Assembly: GCA_000310025.1 (NCBI GenBank)
Contig: FN649750.1
Span: 3,002,406 to 3,064,431, forward strand
Length of the DNA: 62,026 bases
Direction: 5' to 3'
Source of the DNA: Ectocarpus siliculosus
Lineage: Eukaryota; Sar; Phaeophyceae; Ectocarpales; Ectocarpaceae
A model generated the notes under the pieces. That model worked only from the letters and a program-made list of their open reading frames with translations. It ran no database searches and was not told the origin of the DNA. The translations under genes were made by a program, and so were the position numbers. The number at the start of each line of letters is the position of its first letter. The first letter of the stretch is position 1. Below are positions 35,863 through 48,100 of the stretch, one piece after another.

Positions 35863-37540
35863 TCGAACTCAACTCCAGCCATTGCGACCGACTGCTGCTC
35901 GGTGATTGATACCACTCTTCAGCAAGAACAACATACTCTACCTCGCTCGAGCTTGTGTGCCTCCAGTGCAGGACACCCGGTCCTGTCGTGCGCTACGTAG
36001 ATTTTCGTGTGTCCGTCACCGTACGCAAAAAAACTAGGCTGCGGGCGGAAAACATCACTCTGCCGAGAGACCAGAAACGCCTGCGTGAGCAAAAAAAAAA
36101 AACATCTAGATTAGATACCTACAACCGTTGCCATCACCGCGGGGCGTTGCGTCTTTCGTCAAGACCACGACGCGAGGCTAGTCTTCCCGCAAGACATAGA
36201 CGGCAGCCGAAAAAAAAAGAAAAGTCGCGGGCTAACAGGTTACGAAGCGTAAGAACCAACCACACAGCAGCAGCAGCATCATCAGCAGTAGCAGCGCCAT
36301 TCCGTCGCCCACAATTTGCCCAAAATATCTGTCGAGACATACGGATACAGAGACAGCAACTACACACGACAAGGCGACCGATCAAGCAGGGAAGAAGGGC
36401 TGCACCGGGGTCTCGAGGACAGGGATATGTAGAAGAAAGACAGAAAATAGAAGAAAATGAGGCAAAAATTCACACCAAGAAAAGGAGTGCCGCAACCGCG
36501 ATTTCAAAACTAGTCTGCTCCCTACTGATCGTATCTACCATGGACGAAACTCTCGAGATGGACACGCGGAACACGTACTACAACACCACAACACATCGCT
36601 ATTCTACGCAGATGGTCCAAACTGGCACGAAGGCAGCAAGACAATTCAACATGAAACCGGTGACGCCCTTCACATGCCCCCAGACAAGGGGGAGAAGAGC
36701 AAACACACGGACACAGCAGCACAGCAGGTTGCAAACACACGCAGCAGCAGCTATAAGGCGAGCACCAAAATGCCGCCATCGTCAACAAACGCAGTCGGTA
36801 AGGCTTGAAAAGGCCGGGTTGGGCATTTTTTTCTAGTCCCAACACTGCCTTCTACACAGAAACAGAAACCGCTCCTTACTCAAGACACAACTACAATAAC
36901 AGCATGACCGGCGATATTCGATACAGCAGCAGCGGGATTAAACTCGTCACACAACAGAAGTGCCACGGACATGCTTTCTGCACAAGATCCAGCATCTCTG
37001 CTGCGCAGCACTACTGCGCAACGACCGCAGCAAACAGTCAAAAGTCGACGTCCATTTCACGACGGCGCGGCCGAACCACGAACGAAAACATACACACCAT
37101 ATGGTATGGTAACGCGTGTGACAAAATATGGTGAGTTTCCTCGCCCCCCCTCCCCAACCCAATAAACAAACGATCACAACACCCACCCTCGCCCTCCCGG
37201 AACCAACAAAAATAGAAGTACGCTCAACGCTCTACAGCACCACAGCTTTCGCCCGTAGCACACAAAGTACAACGCAAGTACATCGGGTGATCGAGAAAAC
37301 GCCCCCCGTCCCCTAGCCCTACCCTGCCTACCCCAGAAATGCCTACAGCGACCCCACCCCTTTTCTACCACCGCGTGAACCCTCGCCACAGGCGACACCC
37401 ACGTTGTCGTAAAAAAAAAAAAAACACTCCCTTCAGAAACTTAAGCGTGTACCATCATTCGCACCGGCAGCGCGGGGTACAAATATGTCATCGGGGCGGG
37501 GACTGACAGACGAATTGAATATCCCGTTCCTCTGTGTCAG

Positions 37541-40500
37541 CTAAAAGTCGAACTCGAACAGCTCCGGGTGCTCCTCCCTGCGACACTCCCGCTGAAAAAA
37601 AAAATGCGGTAGAGATGACACGGACGCCAGGTGGGCAAAAGACGCCGCGGCGGGGAGAGGGCGGAAAGGGTGTTGTTACCGCCGCGCGAGAACGGAATGA
37701 CGCAGTAGAGGATGCGGATCAGCTGTTCTGCAGTTGAAACCACGAACATCATCGCCATGGTCAATACGCGTATCGCCAGCGGCTAGGACAGCTAAAACCC
37801 CAAAGAACAGACAGCAGACGATGCAAGCAAGCATCATCCGGACACGAGGCGGGGAAAGGCCCGCTCTCTTCGACGTCCTGCAGCAGTCGTCCGCACCTGC
37901 GTGATCCACGGGTGTGCCAGGATAGCCTTGGCCGTATACCGCTTCTCCCGGTCCTTGTTGAGCATGCCCAACACGAGGTCTTTCCCTGGCGCAAGCGGAC
38001 GGAAACGGAGCGTTCGTTTGACAGCAAAGGGCGGGGAAACGGATGCACAGTGAAGACGTTCGGCGGGATAATCGGTTGTTGCTGTCACCGAGATAAAACA
38101 GGAATTCGCGCCCCGGAAATCACGGACAAAATAAACCCTAAACCACAAGAAAGCGTGCGTGGGACGCCGCATGGACCGGGAGGCCCACGTGGGTTCGAAG
38201 GAAGACGGCATGTTTTAAGGGCTCAAACCTCACAGGACAAACACACCGCCAGCGCCGGTGGCTGCACGAACGCGGATACGGCGACGACAGCCAACAGTCA
38301 ATCAGGCAAGCAATCATCACGCAAAGCCGACCACCCACACCACCAAAATCCCCGACAAAAGCGGCCACAAGAATCACACATCGGCAGGCACAGCCGACAC
38401 TCACAACAACGAACACAAAAAACACCAACACTAAATCACACACATCGGCAGACAACGCCTACCCACACCACACAACGACTAGGACACGACAACACACCCC
38501 AAACACGGTGCAGCAACCACGGCGACCTTAAACCTTTAGTAACCCACCATCCTCGGAGAAGTTGGCCCATACGGGGTCGTTCTGCCATGCGATCGCACCG
38601 TGGATCGTGTTCTCGATGATCTCCTAGATGACCATCGAAGCGGCAGGCAGACAGGCAGATAGTGGAGGGCAGCGAGTGAGGGAACAAGTTCGACTGCCGG
38701 GGATGACACCGAAAACAGAACCTAAGTCTGTCTTTTGTCGAAAGCCTCTCGCCCACAAAACACCAGAGGAAACTGTCGCTAGCGAGTATCGCATCCGCAC
38801 CAGCAGGTACATCTTCATTTGCATTGCAGACCAACAACATGAAACCGTCGACCATGTTATTGGCGTGCGGAATGACAAAACAACCGCTGCTGTGGATGTG
38901 TGTTGCGAAGAACCGAAGCATCGCCCCAGCTCGGAAAGCAGCAGCCAAGGTCGAAACCACTGTTGTGCCCGGCAGTGGGGGGAATGAACCGCGTTGATTT
39001 GAGTTGAAAAATCTGTCTCTGGTGTACAGTACACCGGCCGAGCAATAACGGTGCCAAGCAACCGCGGTGGAATGCACACGAGAAGTCGTTAAGAACACAG
39101 GACCAAAAACACCTCTCAAAATTCACACAAACAAGCGACTTGCTCGTACGAAAATCAAGTGCTGTTCAAAATGTAAAACACGGCATCCAACTTGTTGCAA
39201 CTGCAGCCGCAACATCAATAACAGCGGAATTAAAAAGCAAAGAGAGAATACTCCACGTGAAGCACGGACTATTTGCAGCCGCACCCGCAACATCAACAAC
39301 AGCAGCATCAAAACAACGAAAAAACGTCCGCAGCCTCAACAAAAAAATCACAATCCGCAACAACAACACCAAAAGCAGCATCAAAACAAAAACAAAATCA
39401 CAATCCGCAACAACACCAAAACCAGAATCACAACAAAAACAAAATCACAATCCGCAACAACACCCGCAAAAGCAGCATCAAAACAAAAACAAAATCACAA
39501 TCCGCAACAACAACACCAAAAGCAGCATCAAAACAACATGACAAGCTTTACCTCTCGGGTCTCCCCGTCGAAAGGCAGGCGGCCCCTGAGCAGGAGGTAC
39601 ATGATGGTCCCCACGGACCAGATGTCGGCCTCCTTCCCATAGCCGTTGAGGGTCAGCACCTCCGGCGCCACGTAGGTGAGGGTGCCGCAAGGCATCTTCA
39701 TTATCTCGTCGGGCATCACCATCTGTAGAGAGGGAAGGAGAAACACAGAAAGGACAACGGAACATAAATAAAGAAAAAAAAGAAAGAAATACAAAATAAT
39801 TCGAGGTGTATGTGCCACGAAATAAAACACACACACACACACACACACACAGAAGATCAGTTCGGCAGTGTGGGGTAGGAAAAACAAAACGGGACCCGGA
39901 ATCATCCCAGATGCGTTGACGAATTATTCGGAAACCGCAAGAAGCTAGCCCTCGATGAAGAGTCGCGGGCAGAAAGATCTGTTGTCCGACACGCGATTGC
40001 CAGAGAGTGCGCGAAGGCACAGAAGACGTGATGAAGGGGCCGAAACGGCATAGCAACCCAATGCACTTTCAACGGCCGAAATCGTCGCGTCAGTTCCTTG
40101 CGCAAACGTCCAGCTTAGCCAGCTGCCTCGGCTCGCTGAAACCCTTTTTCTCCATCTACATGAGTAGCGCAGCTGCAGCAGCGCAAATATGCGTAGCATT
40201 CACATACCTTGCTGAGGCCGAAGTCGGCGATCTTGATGTCCTCGATGCGGTCGCCGCAAAGAATGTTCTCCGGCTTGAGGTCGCGGTGCACGATGCCCAT
40301 CTCGTGCAGGTAAGCGACGCTCTCCACCAGGGGGTACATCACCGTGAACGCCTGGCGACCGATCGGGCCACGAGGGGGACCATAGGAGGCGAGATTGTGG
40401 TACAGTGGCGGCTACGGTTGAAGAGAGGGTTTGGACAAGCCAAGTATTCCACCCTGACATCCGGTTTTCTCCCAACAGTACTGTCAAAAAATGCGTGTGT

Positions 40501-43312
40501 GTCTCATGGTCGCGACAATGCAGTTTGACTCTGTTAAATCGGTTTTTTCACTTGAATAGCCTCTCTTAAACCGTAGCGGCCACTGCAAGTGTGATGTGCC
40601 TTATATCGACCGACCAACCCCTCAGGGACACCAGAACAGTGGCGTGTGTGTGTGCATGTTTCATGGACCCAAGACCTGGGATATGAGAGGAGTGAAACTT
40701 GTGTGTCAAAGTGTTTTGAATAACTTGTCGGCCGCTGGCAAAAGAGAAGACCCCGGCCACTAGGGAAACCAGGTTTGTGAAGTAAGTGTGTGGAGTCTTC
40801 GAGCGACCCGACCAGCCCCCAGGGACATCCAAGGAGTGAAATGTGTGATTGTGTGATGCGTCATTTATCGACCGACCACCCGCCGAGGGCATCAGTGGAG
40901 TGAAATGTGGGATAAGGAGTGAATTGTGTGGTGCGTGTGTGATATGCTTACATATCTACATATCTACTGCCAATAGATCGTCGCATGCCGGGGACACGAG
41001 AGGAATGAAAAACAATGCCGGAAAGAACGGTTAGTGAATGAGCGCGATACGTGATACTTCACCAACGTCGCGTAGTGATGAACAACTGTGCGTCCGTGTG
41101 TCTTCACAATTTCAGAACGAGCGGTGAGGGAACGTGCGCGCGTGTGTGTTCGCTTTAAAAAAATGTCGAAACGAGCTGTGAGTGAATGTGCGCGTGCTTG
41201 TCTTCACTATATCCGCTTCTCTTCACAATATCAGAACGAGAAAAAAAAAACCAACATGTGTCTGTGTGCGTGCGTGAGACTATGAACTGCCAGCGCCCAC
41301 AGGCTGACCAAATACGGCCAAAAACGGCGCGCGGGTTGTATATGTATCGTCTCATGTATCCTGGGCGTCAGTCCACACCCTTCAGTATATTTTCTGTGGG
41401 CATCAGCCAGAGTCACACAGGGGTGGGTAGGAAAAAAAAGAAACATCTACTTCGTACATGTTATACAACACGCTGTAGTTTCCAATAATTGCCGCCATTT
41501 CTTTGATTGTCAAGCCTCATCCTGGGGGCAACCGCGGGACGAACGTCCTGTGGTGGTTTGAGTTCATGCCTGCCAATAAATAGTAGGCTTTTCGTGTGGG
41601 TCCGCTGCGATGTCCTCCGAGTGAAAAACGTGTTTCTTTGTCTTGCTCACCTCGTCTTCCGTAAACCTTGGACGGCCCACGATGCGGTCGAACAACTCGC
41701 CACCGGAGTGCAGCTGCATGACGATGAAGATGTCCTGACACAGCAACAGCACGACAAGACAACAACAAGACGAGAAACGAAACCAATTCACAAGTGCTCG
41801 AAATCACGGCCCATCCTCGCCGCACAGCAGCAGTGCGCCTTGTCGAGGCCGGCATGTGTCCCGAGATTTTGCCGGCACTATTCCCGACAACGGAATTATT
41901 TCAGTGTACAGAACGACTTGGTACACCAGTGTGTGACAGCCGAAAACACCGGCCCTATACCGGACACCGGTAACATTTCAGTTTCAGAACGAATTGGCAG
42001 ATAAGTGCAAACACCGGCACAATACGGGGCATCCGGTCACTATTCGACCGGCACCCAGCAGGGCCCACTACTGTAGCGGTAAATAACCCAATATGCTGTT
42101 CCCAGGTTACAATAAACCAAAGAAGAGACAACCTAGAGGGGAGACCGAGTCAAAACGGTTCAGATACGTCGAGCTTCGGGGAGAGCTGTTCTTGCTGGAA
42201 TATCCGCCTAGAAACCACGGGTAATCCAAATACGTGAACCATAAACCCATATGCATAGAACGGCAGACGAAAACATCACAAGAAAACAGGGTGCCAAAAA
42301 TGTACCCTGACAAGATGGAATTGTGGGAGTTGGGACGCTGTCTTGCACATCGTCTCGTCATGACCTCCCCCCCCAAAAAAAACGTGACCAACCCCCCCAA
42401 AAAACCCGTGCGGGGGGGGAATGGGGATACAACAATGAGGCCTCCAAAATCACCATGAACCTATCCTCCGGCAACCCTCTCCCAACCCTCCACCAGCTTG
42501 CCACGACCCGCCTGACCCAAGGCGTGTCGGATCGACGGACCGACCTTCTTGCTCTCGTAGACGGCCTCCATGCGGATGATGTTGGGGTGGTTGACGAGCC
42601 TCATGATGGCGATCTCCGCCCGCAGTAGGTCCTTCTCGTCCTGCTTCATGTCCTCCTTCATGATTATCTTCACGGCGTTGCGATCCAGCGTGTGCTTGTT
42701 GACGCACCTGCTCTCGCATGTTCGTTCGTTCGTTCGTCCGCACGGTGAAGTCGCAGCCAAGAATAAGGAAAGAGGGGAGTTTCACACGTGAGGGAGTCGA
42801 TCAGCGTGGAGACGGATATTCCGTACCCTGAGGAAGTCCATCAGGGTGTTGTGTGACAGTGATTGGGGTGGTTGTACTGCTCATCGAAAACCGCAACCTC
42901 CACCTTTCGTCCGTGGGATCTACCTTCCGACGTGCAACATCCCAAACGCGTTCCCACTATCCAAATGAACATCTGAAACACACTCCCTCAAGCCTAGCGC
43001 AGGCTAGACTCGACTTCATGTGTGTGGCAAGGCGGTTTCACTGTCTTGCGGCAGGACGATTCCTGCATGGGCATACGGCTGAACGTTCTCCTCCCGGGCT
43101 AGAGTCAGCACTCGCATTAAATAATCCCTCGTTGTACAAGAGGATAGGGTTCATAACTCCTATGGTTAGGCTACAAATAGTCACCATAAGGTTCTCTTAG
43201 TGTAGGGGGCGTTAACCGGACCCTCCAATGGTGCTCACGTTCTTATGTCTTGACAAAACGGTGAGCATCAACTTCTTAAAACTGCAACGTTCTTCTAGCA
43301 GACGTTAACTTT

Positions 43313-43355
<43 letters not shown>

Positions 43356-43802
43356 CGGCAACGCTTACATGCACACGCGGCTGAACCTCCCCTTGCCAAG
43401 CTCTTCCCCGATCTCGAAGTCATCCTGGCCGGCGATAGAGCGCACCGACAAGACAAGGCACACACATCAAGAGATGGCGTCGTTTGATTGGTCAGCCAGC
43501 TGGCGCGGTCGACACTCCTTCAAGAAACGCGAGCTGCAACCAATACAGGAGAGGGCGTACACAGACTCTGGAACGGCGGCGGAGGAAAAACACCAACGCC
43601 GAAGTACAACAAGACCACAATCCCGAAAACATCGAGTCTACAGTAAGCACATGACAGCTGCTGTCATGGGCAGGCACAGGAACCAAGAGGTCATAGTAGT
43701 GCAAGTTTGTGGCCCTAAACCCAACCCGTCAGCAAACATGCATGCCGGCGGCTGCCACAGCTTTTGGTTACTACTCGTCATCATTACTCGTCATCATCAT
43801 CG

Positions 43803-43833
<31 letters not shown>

Positions 43834-43897
43834 TATCATCATCATCATCACTATCATCATTATCATCACTATCATCATCATCATAATCATTATCATT

Positions 43898-43956
<59 letters not shown>

Positions 43957-44566
43957 TATCATCATCATCATCACTATCATCATCATCACTATCATCATCA
44001 TCACCATCATCACTATCATCATCATCATAATCATCACCATCATCATCATCATGCTCACCATCGTGATCATCATGGTGAATATCATCATCATGACCGTCAT
44101 CGTCGCTATTGCATCATCACTAACATCCATCCATCTTAATGAACATGATGATCGNNNNNNNNNNNNNNNNNNNNNNNNNNNNNNNNNNNNNNNNNNNNNN
44201 NNNNNNNNNNNNNNNNNNNNNNNNNNNNNNNNNNNNNNNNNNNNNNNNNNNNNNGGGGGGGGGGGGGGGGGGGGGGGTGTTGAGGCATTCCGGGCAACTC
44301 CCATTCCGATTTCGGTCTGCAAATACGTACGTTGAGAAATTCTCATTGGCCAGCCAAGTCGCCCAGTCCATGCTACATACAGGCACACACACGATCACAT
44401 ATGATGCCTGACATTGGTCAGTTGGTTATCGCGGTCGATGCTAACAACGAACACACACACATTGAATTAACTGTCCCCGTTCGCCTTCTGTATCCCGAAG
44501 CAAAGATTGGCATATTTTCATTGGTCAGCCGGTTAGTAACGCGGTCCACGCGAAAAAAAAAAAAAA

Positions 44567-44598
<32 letters not shown>

Positions 44599-45104
44599 CC
44601 TGTTCTCGGTTGCGGGAGATCTCGATCCCCCAATACCCCTTACGCTCGTTGGCCACCTCCTGCAGCGGCTCTACGAAAGAGCCCGTCAAGAACATGACCT
44701 TGCTAGGGTACACGTCCGCCTCGTGGTGGTAGTAGTAGATGCAGTTACCCACAAGCACGTACCTTTAACGTTACGTTTCGTCGAAACAGAACGGGGTGAG
44801 GCGGGGCGGGGGCGTATACTCATGTTTCGCATGCCATATTCGTTAGACCCGACCGATGACCGCGTGTCCTCGAGCGGACGAAGCACTGTTCCCATGGGGT
44901 AGGGGTATGTGGTAAGACTAGCGCACTTGCGTCACCCCCAAAACCAACAACGACAACGATAGCTCTTGCTCACCACGCTTGATGCAACAACCCCTTCATC
45001 AGCGGAAAGCAGGCTTTCCCGGTATATATCCGCTTTCTAGGGACACGAGGGTTTATGCCTGCTACTACAGCTACGTACGAACAACCAACCGTGAGCCGCC
45101 CCCT

Positions 45105-45147
<43 letters not shown>

Positions 45148-48100
45148 TCAAAGGGTCTGTGTGAGCGGCGGTGGTGCCAGGTTTTCAAGCGGTATCCCTG
45201 CTTCCACAGGAAGCCCTGCTTCGCCACGGTCTGGTTCTGCATCACCTTCGCCGAGCGAGGGCTCAGCTCGCTCAGCAGGACGCTGGGCGCGTTTCCCGTC
45301 ACCCCCTTGCGGCCGCTGTTCACCGGAGGGCCGTCGCCGTGCTGAGAATGGGCTGCGAATGAAGAAGAGAGAAACAGCGATGCGAGCAGACCGGGGGCGG
45401 GGGGGGGGGGAGTACCCATGATCTGCATGCCTTATGATCTGCATGCCTTAGTGACTACACCATTGACCACGCGTCCTGGAGATGAAAGAGCATTGGTCCC
45501 ACCAGCGATGACAAAGCGTTCCTTCCTACTTTTTGCCACGAAGGTGGCTGAAAAATGTCATCCCCATCCATCTATGTGATCGATATCACTCCCCGCCTCT
45601 TGAGCCCACGTCCTATGCCCCAGTATAGGTGCCATCTTCTCGTGGCTTGTATTCCATGCCTCAAAACATCCCTCTGAGGGGGGGCGGGTATCGGTCACCG
45701 CACGTGTGACTTTAGGGAAGAATGCCTGCACGAACATACGGATGGGATAGGCACCGACTACGTGCGGTACAGAAGCGCATGGCCGCCGGGTATCCTTTTC
45801 GGGTCCCACACAGTAACAGGTGTGACGCGTGACAACTTCCGCACACCACCCATGTTGCAAGTCCCACAAAAAGCAAGAAAAAAATTACAAAGGGGCTCCG
45901 CGAGAATCGATGGTACCTCGCGTAAGCCCCCATGGTGGGTCGCCAGGCACACCATCTGGTGCAGACCTTTGTCACTGCTGGTACTCCTCACACAGATAGC
46001 TACGTGCCATGACTCTTGCAGGATACCTCAAGCATGTTTCTACACGAGCAAGCACTTGGTCTGGCCTGTTTTCGCTATGATCCTGGCAAATGCCATGCTA
46101 TCGAAAGTGAAAGAGCTGCTGCTTCAAGCCCGTTCCGCAGCTCTCAGATCCATACTTCACGCTGCTAGACCCGGGCGAAGGAGATGACGGACTCGCTCGA
46201 GACTTCGCCCGAGTGGATAACAAAGGCATAGGTAACATTGAGGGGTCGGCGAAATTCGGGATCGCCACCACGAGGGTCGTTCCAGTGAACTCTATCGCCT
46301 ATATGTCGACCAAACACGCCCCACACGTCTACCCCCAATGGTGTTGGAACTCTCTGGCACGTTCCTCCGCAATTTGACCTTTAAAGCTCTAGACCCGCTC
46401 AAAAAACGATCTCGTCCTAATTTTTTATGGCACCACGCTGTAGAGACAACATCATACGGGGTGCTACGAGGCATACCACACAGGATAACACCCACCACAT
46501 TCCCGGCAAGAAAAATGCTGCAGATCAACACGTACAAAGACAGAAAAGCGAAAAATGCTCCCAGAAAAGACGCAAAGGTCACCGGCAATACCGCAGTAGT
46601 TCCCACGTACTCAACCTTCACTCACCGTCTGGTGAAGCCGTCCCGTTCATAGACCCCATGGACGCAACTGCAGGGAGCCCTCCCCCTCCCACGGCCGACC
46701 CCGCCACCTGCGAAGGGTGGTCGACGAAAAAGAACAATGTTCGACGTCGAAAAAAGAAGCAGGGCGTTCTTGACGTGTTGATCTCTTTGCTTATGAAAAC
46801 GGCGTCCACGTTTGTCTATTCGCCAGATTATTTCTTTCCCGCCAGTCCGACGTTTCTCCCCCCCCGGTGTTTGCCATCGGGGTTGGTTTTCGTCGCTTGG
46901 CAACAACGTTGTAAAACATGCCGATCACTTCGTGAGCTCGGCAACCAGGTTACCGATTTTTTTTTTTTCCTCTGTTTTTTTTTATTGCGGTAACCATAGG
47001 GTGGTCAAGTAGATTATGTTGTTCGGGGTCGAGAACCCTCACTCCGCGCGGAGGGGATGATTGCACCACGTTTGTGTAAAAATGGTCAAGCACCCTCGAG
47101 GCAATTTCACAGTGCTTATAACTGTCTCTGGAAGTGAAAGCACCAGAAAAATAAATTAAGTTATACGCAGCTGCCATCCGTATGCAAGAAAGTAAGCACA
47201 AATGCCGAACAAACAGATGTAGCGCACCCTTCATGCGACTCGCCGAATACCTCAACGCGCTTCACGCTTTGTGATGTGAGAGCCTGGTCCGGTGAGAACC
47301 CGGCGTGCTCCGCCCCGGCTTTGTAGAGATGCGAGTTCAATGGCCAAACGACTACGGCATGCACGACTACGAGTACACCCCCCCCCCCCCCTTCCGTCGT
47401 TGCCTACTCCGTCAGAACCAGGGCATGCAGTAGATACACACGAATGATCTAAAACTATAGTCGATACCACGATGCGTAAAAAAAAACGAAAACAATGAAA
47501 AAGTTGAGAAAAAAGAACAAAAATACACAGGCAGGGGAGGAAACGCAAACACGTTCACTCACCTGTTCGATTAGACGGTCGATGCTTTCCCGCAAAGCCT
47601 CGTTGCGGGTCGTGTTTCGAGCCCTTCGGGTGAAACAAAAACAACAAACAACGAGGCGAAAAGAAAAAAAAAGAGGAGCGCGATTGAGTCAAGCCATGGG
47701 TGGGATCGGGCAACCGATCGAGCCGCGGAAAAAACAAAACGTACGACGTGGAATGTGAAACAAGACACACATGGACGGAGCGGAAGCTACCCGACAGAAA
47801 AAAAGAAAATACTCTTAAGCGGGAAACGGAGGCAGAGTTCTACAGAGAGAAATAGAGGGAGACAGGCAAATCGACCACGATCGGCACAAGGGAGACCGCC
47901 GGGCATACGTGGAACGCGACACATGAATCCCCAAGCGCTGGACCAACAAGGTACCGCCTTGCCCAATTCTTATGAACCATCAAGCACAACACGTCCCCCC
48001 CCCCCCCGCCCCCCTCTTTCTCTCCCTCCCTCCCTCTCTAGAACTTGAGCACCGATCGCATCATGTCGGCTCACTTCACAAGGAGGCGCCGAGTCTCATG

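Larger units (their letters stand above)
33130..37540. other. Intergenic, 3' of the kinase gene
   Basis: No confident gene. It contains GA-rich and A-rich simple sequence, short tandem repeats at 35789-35862, a 158-codon minus-strand open frame at 34884-35360 and a 293-codon plus-strand frame at 35955-36836 of biased composition. Confidence 0.4.

Noticed and set aside
35955-36836. 293-codon plus-strand open frame
   Set aside because: Arg/Gln/Thr/His-rich text from an A/C-rich sequence, no domain and no splice or start context; probably chance.
39345-39538. Regularly spaced repeats resembling a CRISPR array
   Set aside because: Repeats and spacers are both A/C-rich and similar to each other, inside a eukaryotic intron; it is a minisatellite.
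43369-44139. Long His-rich or Ile-rich open frames
   Set aside because: Produced by the (CAT)n microsatellite read in several frames.
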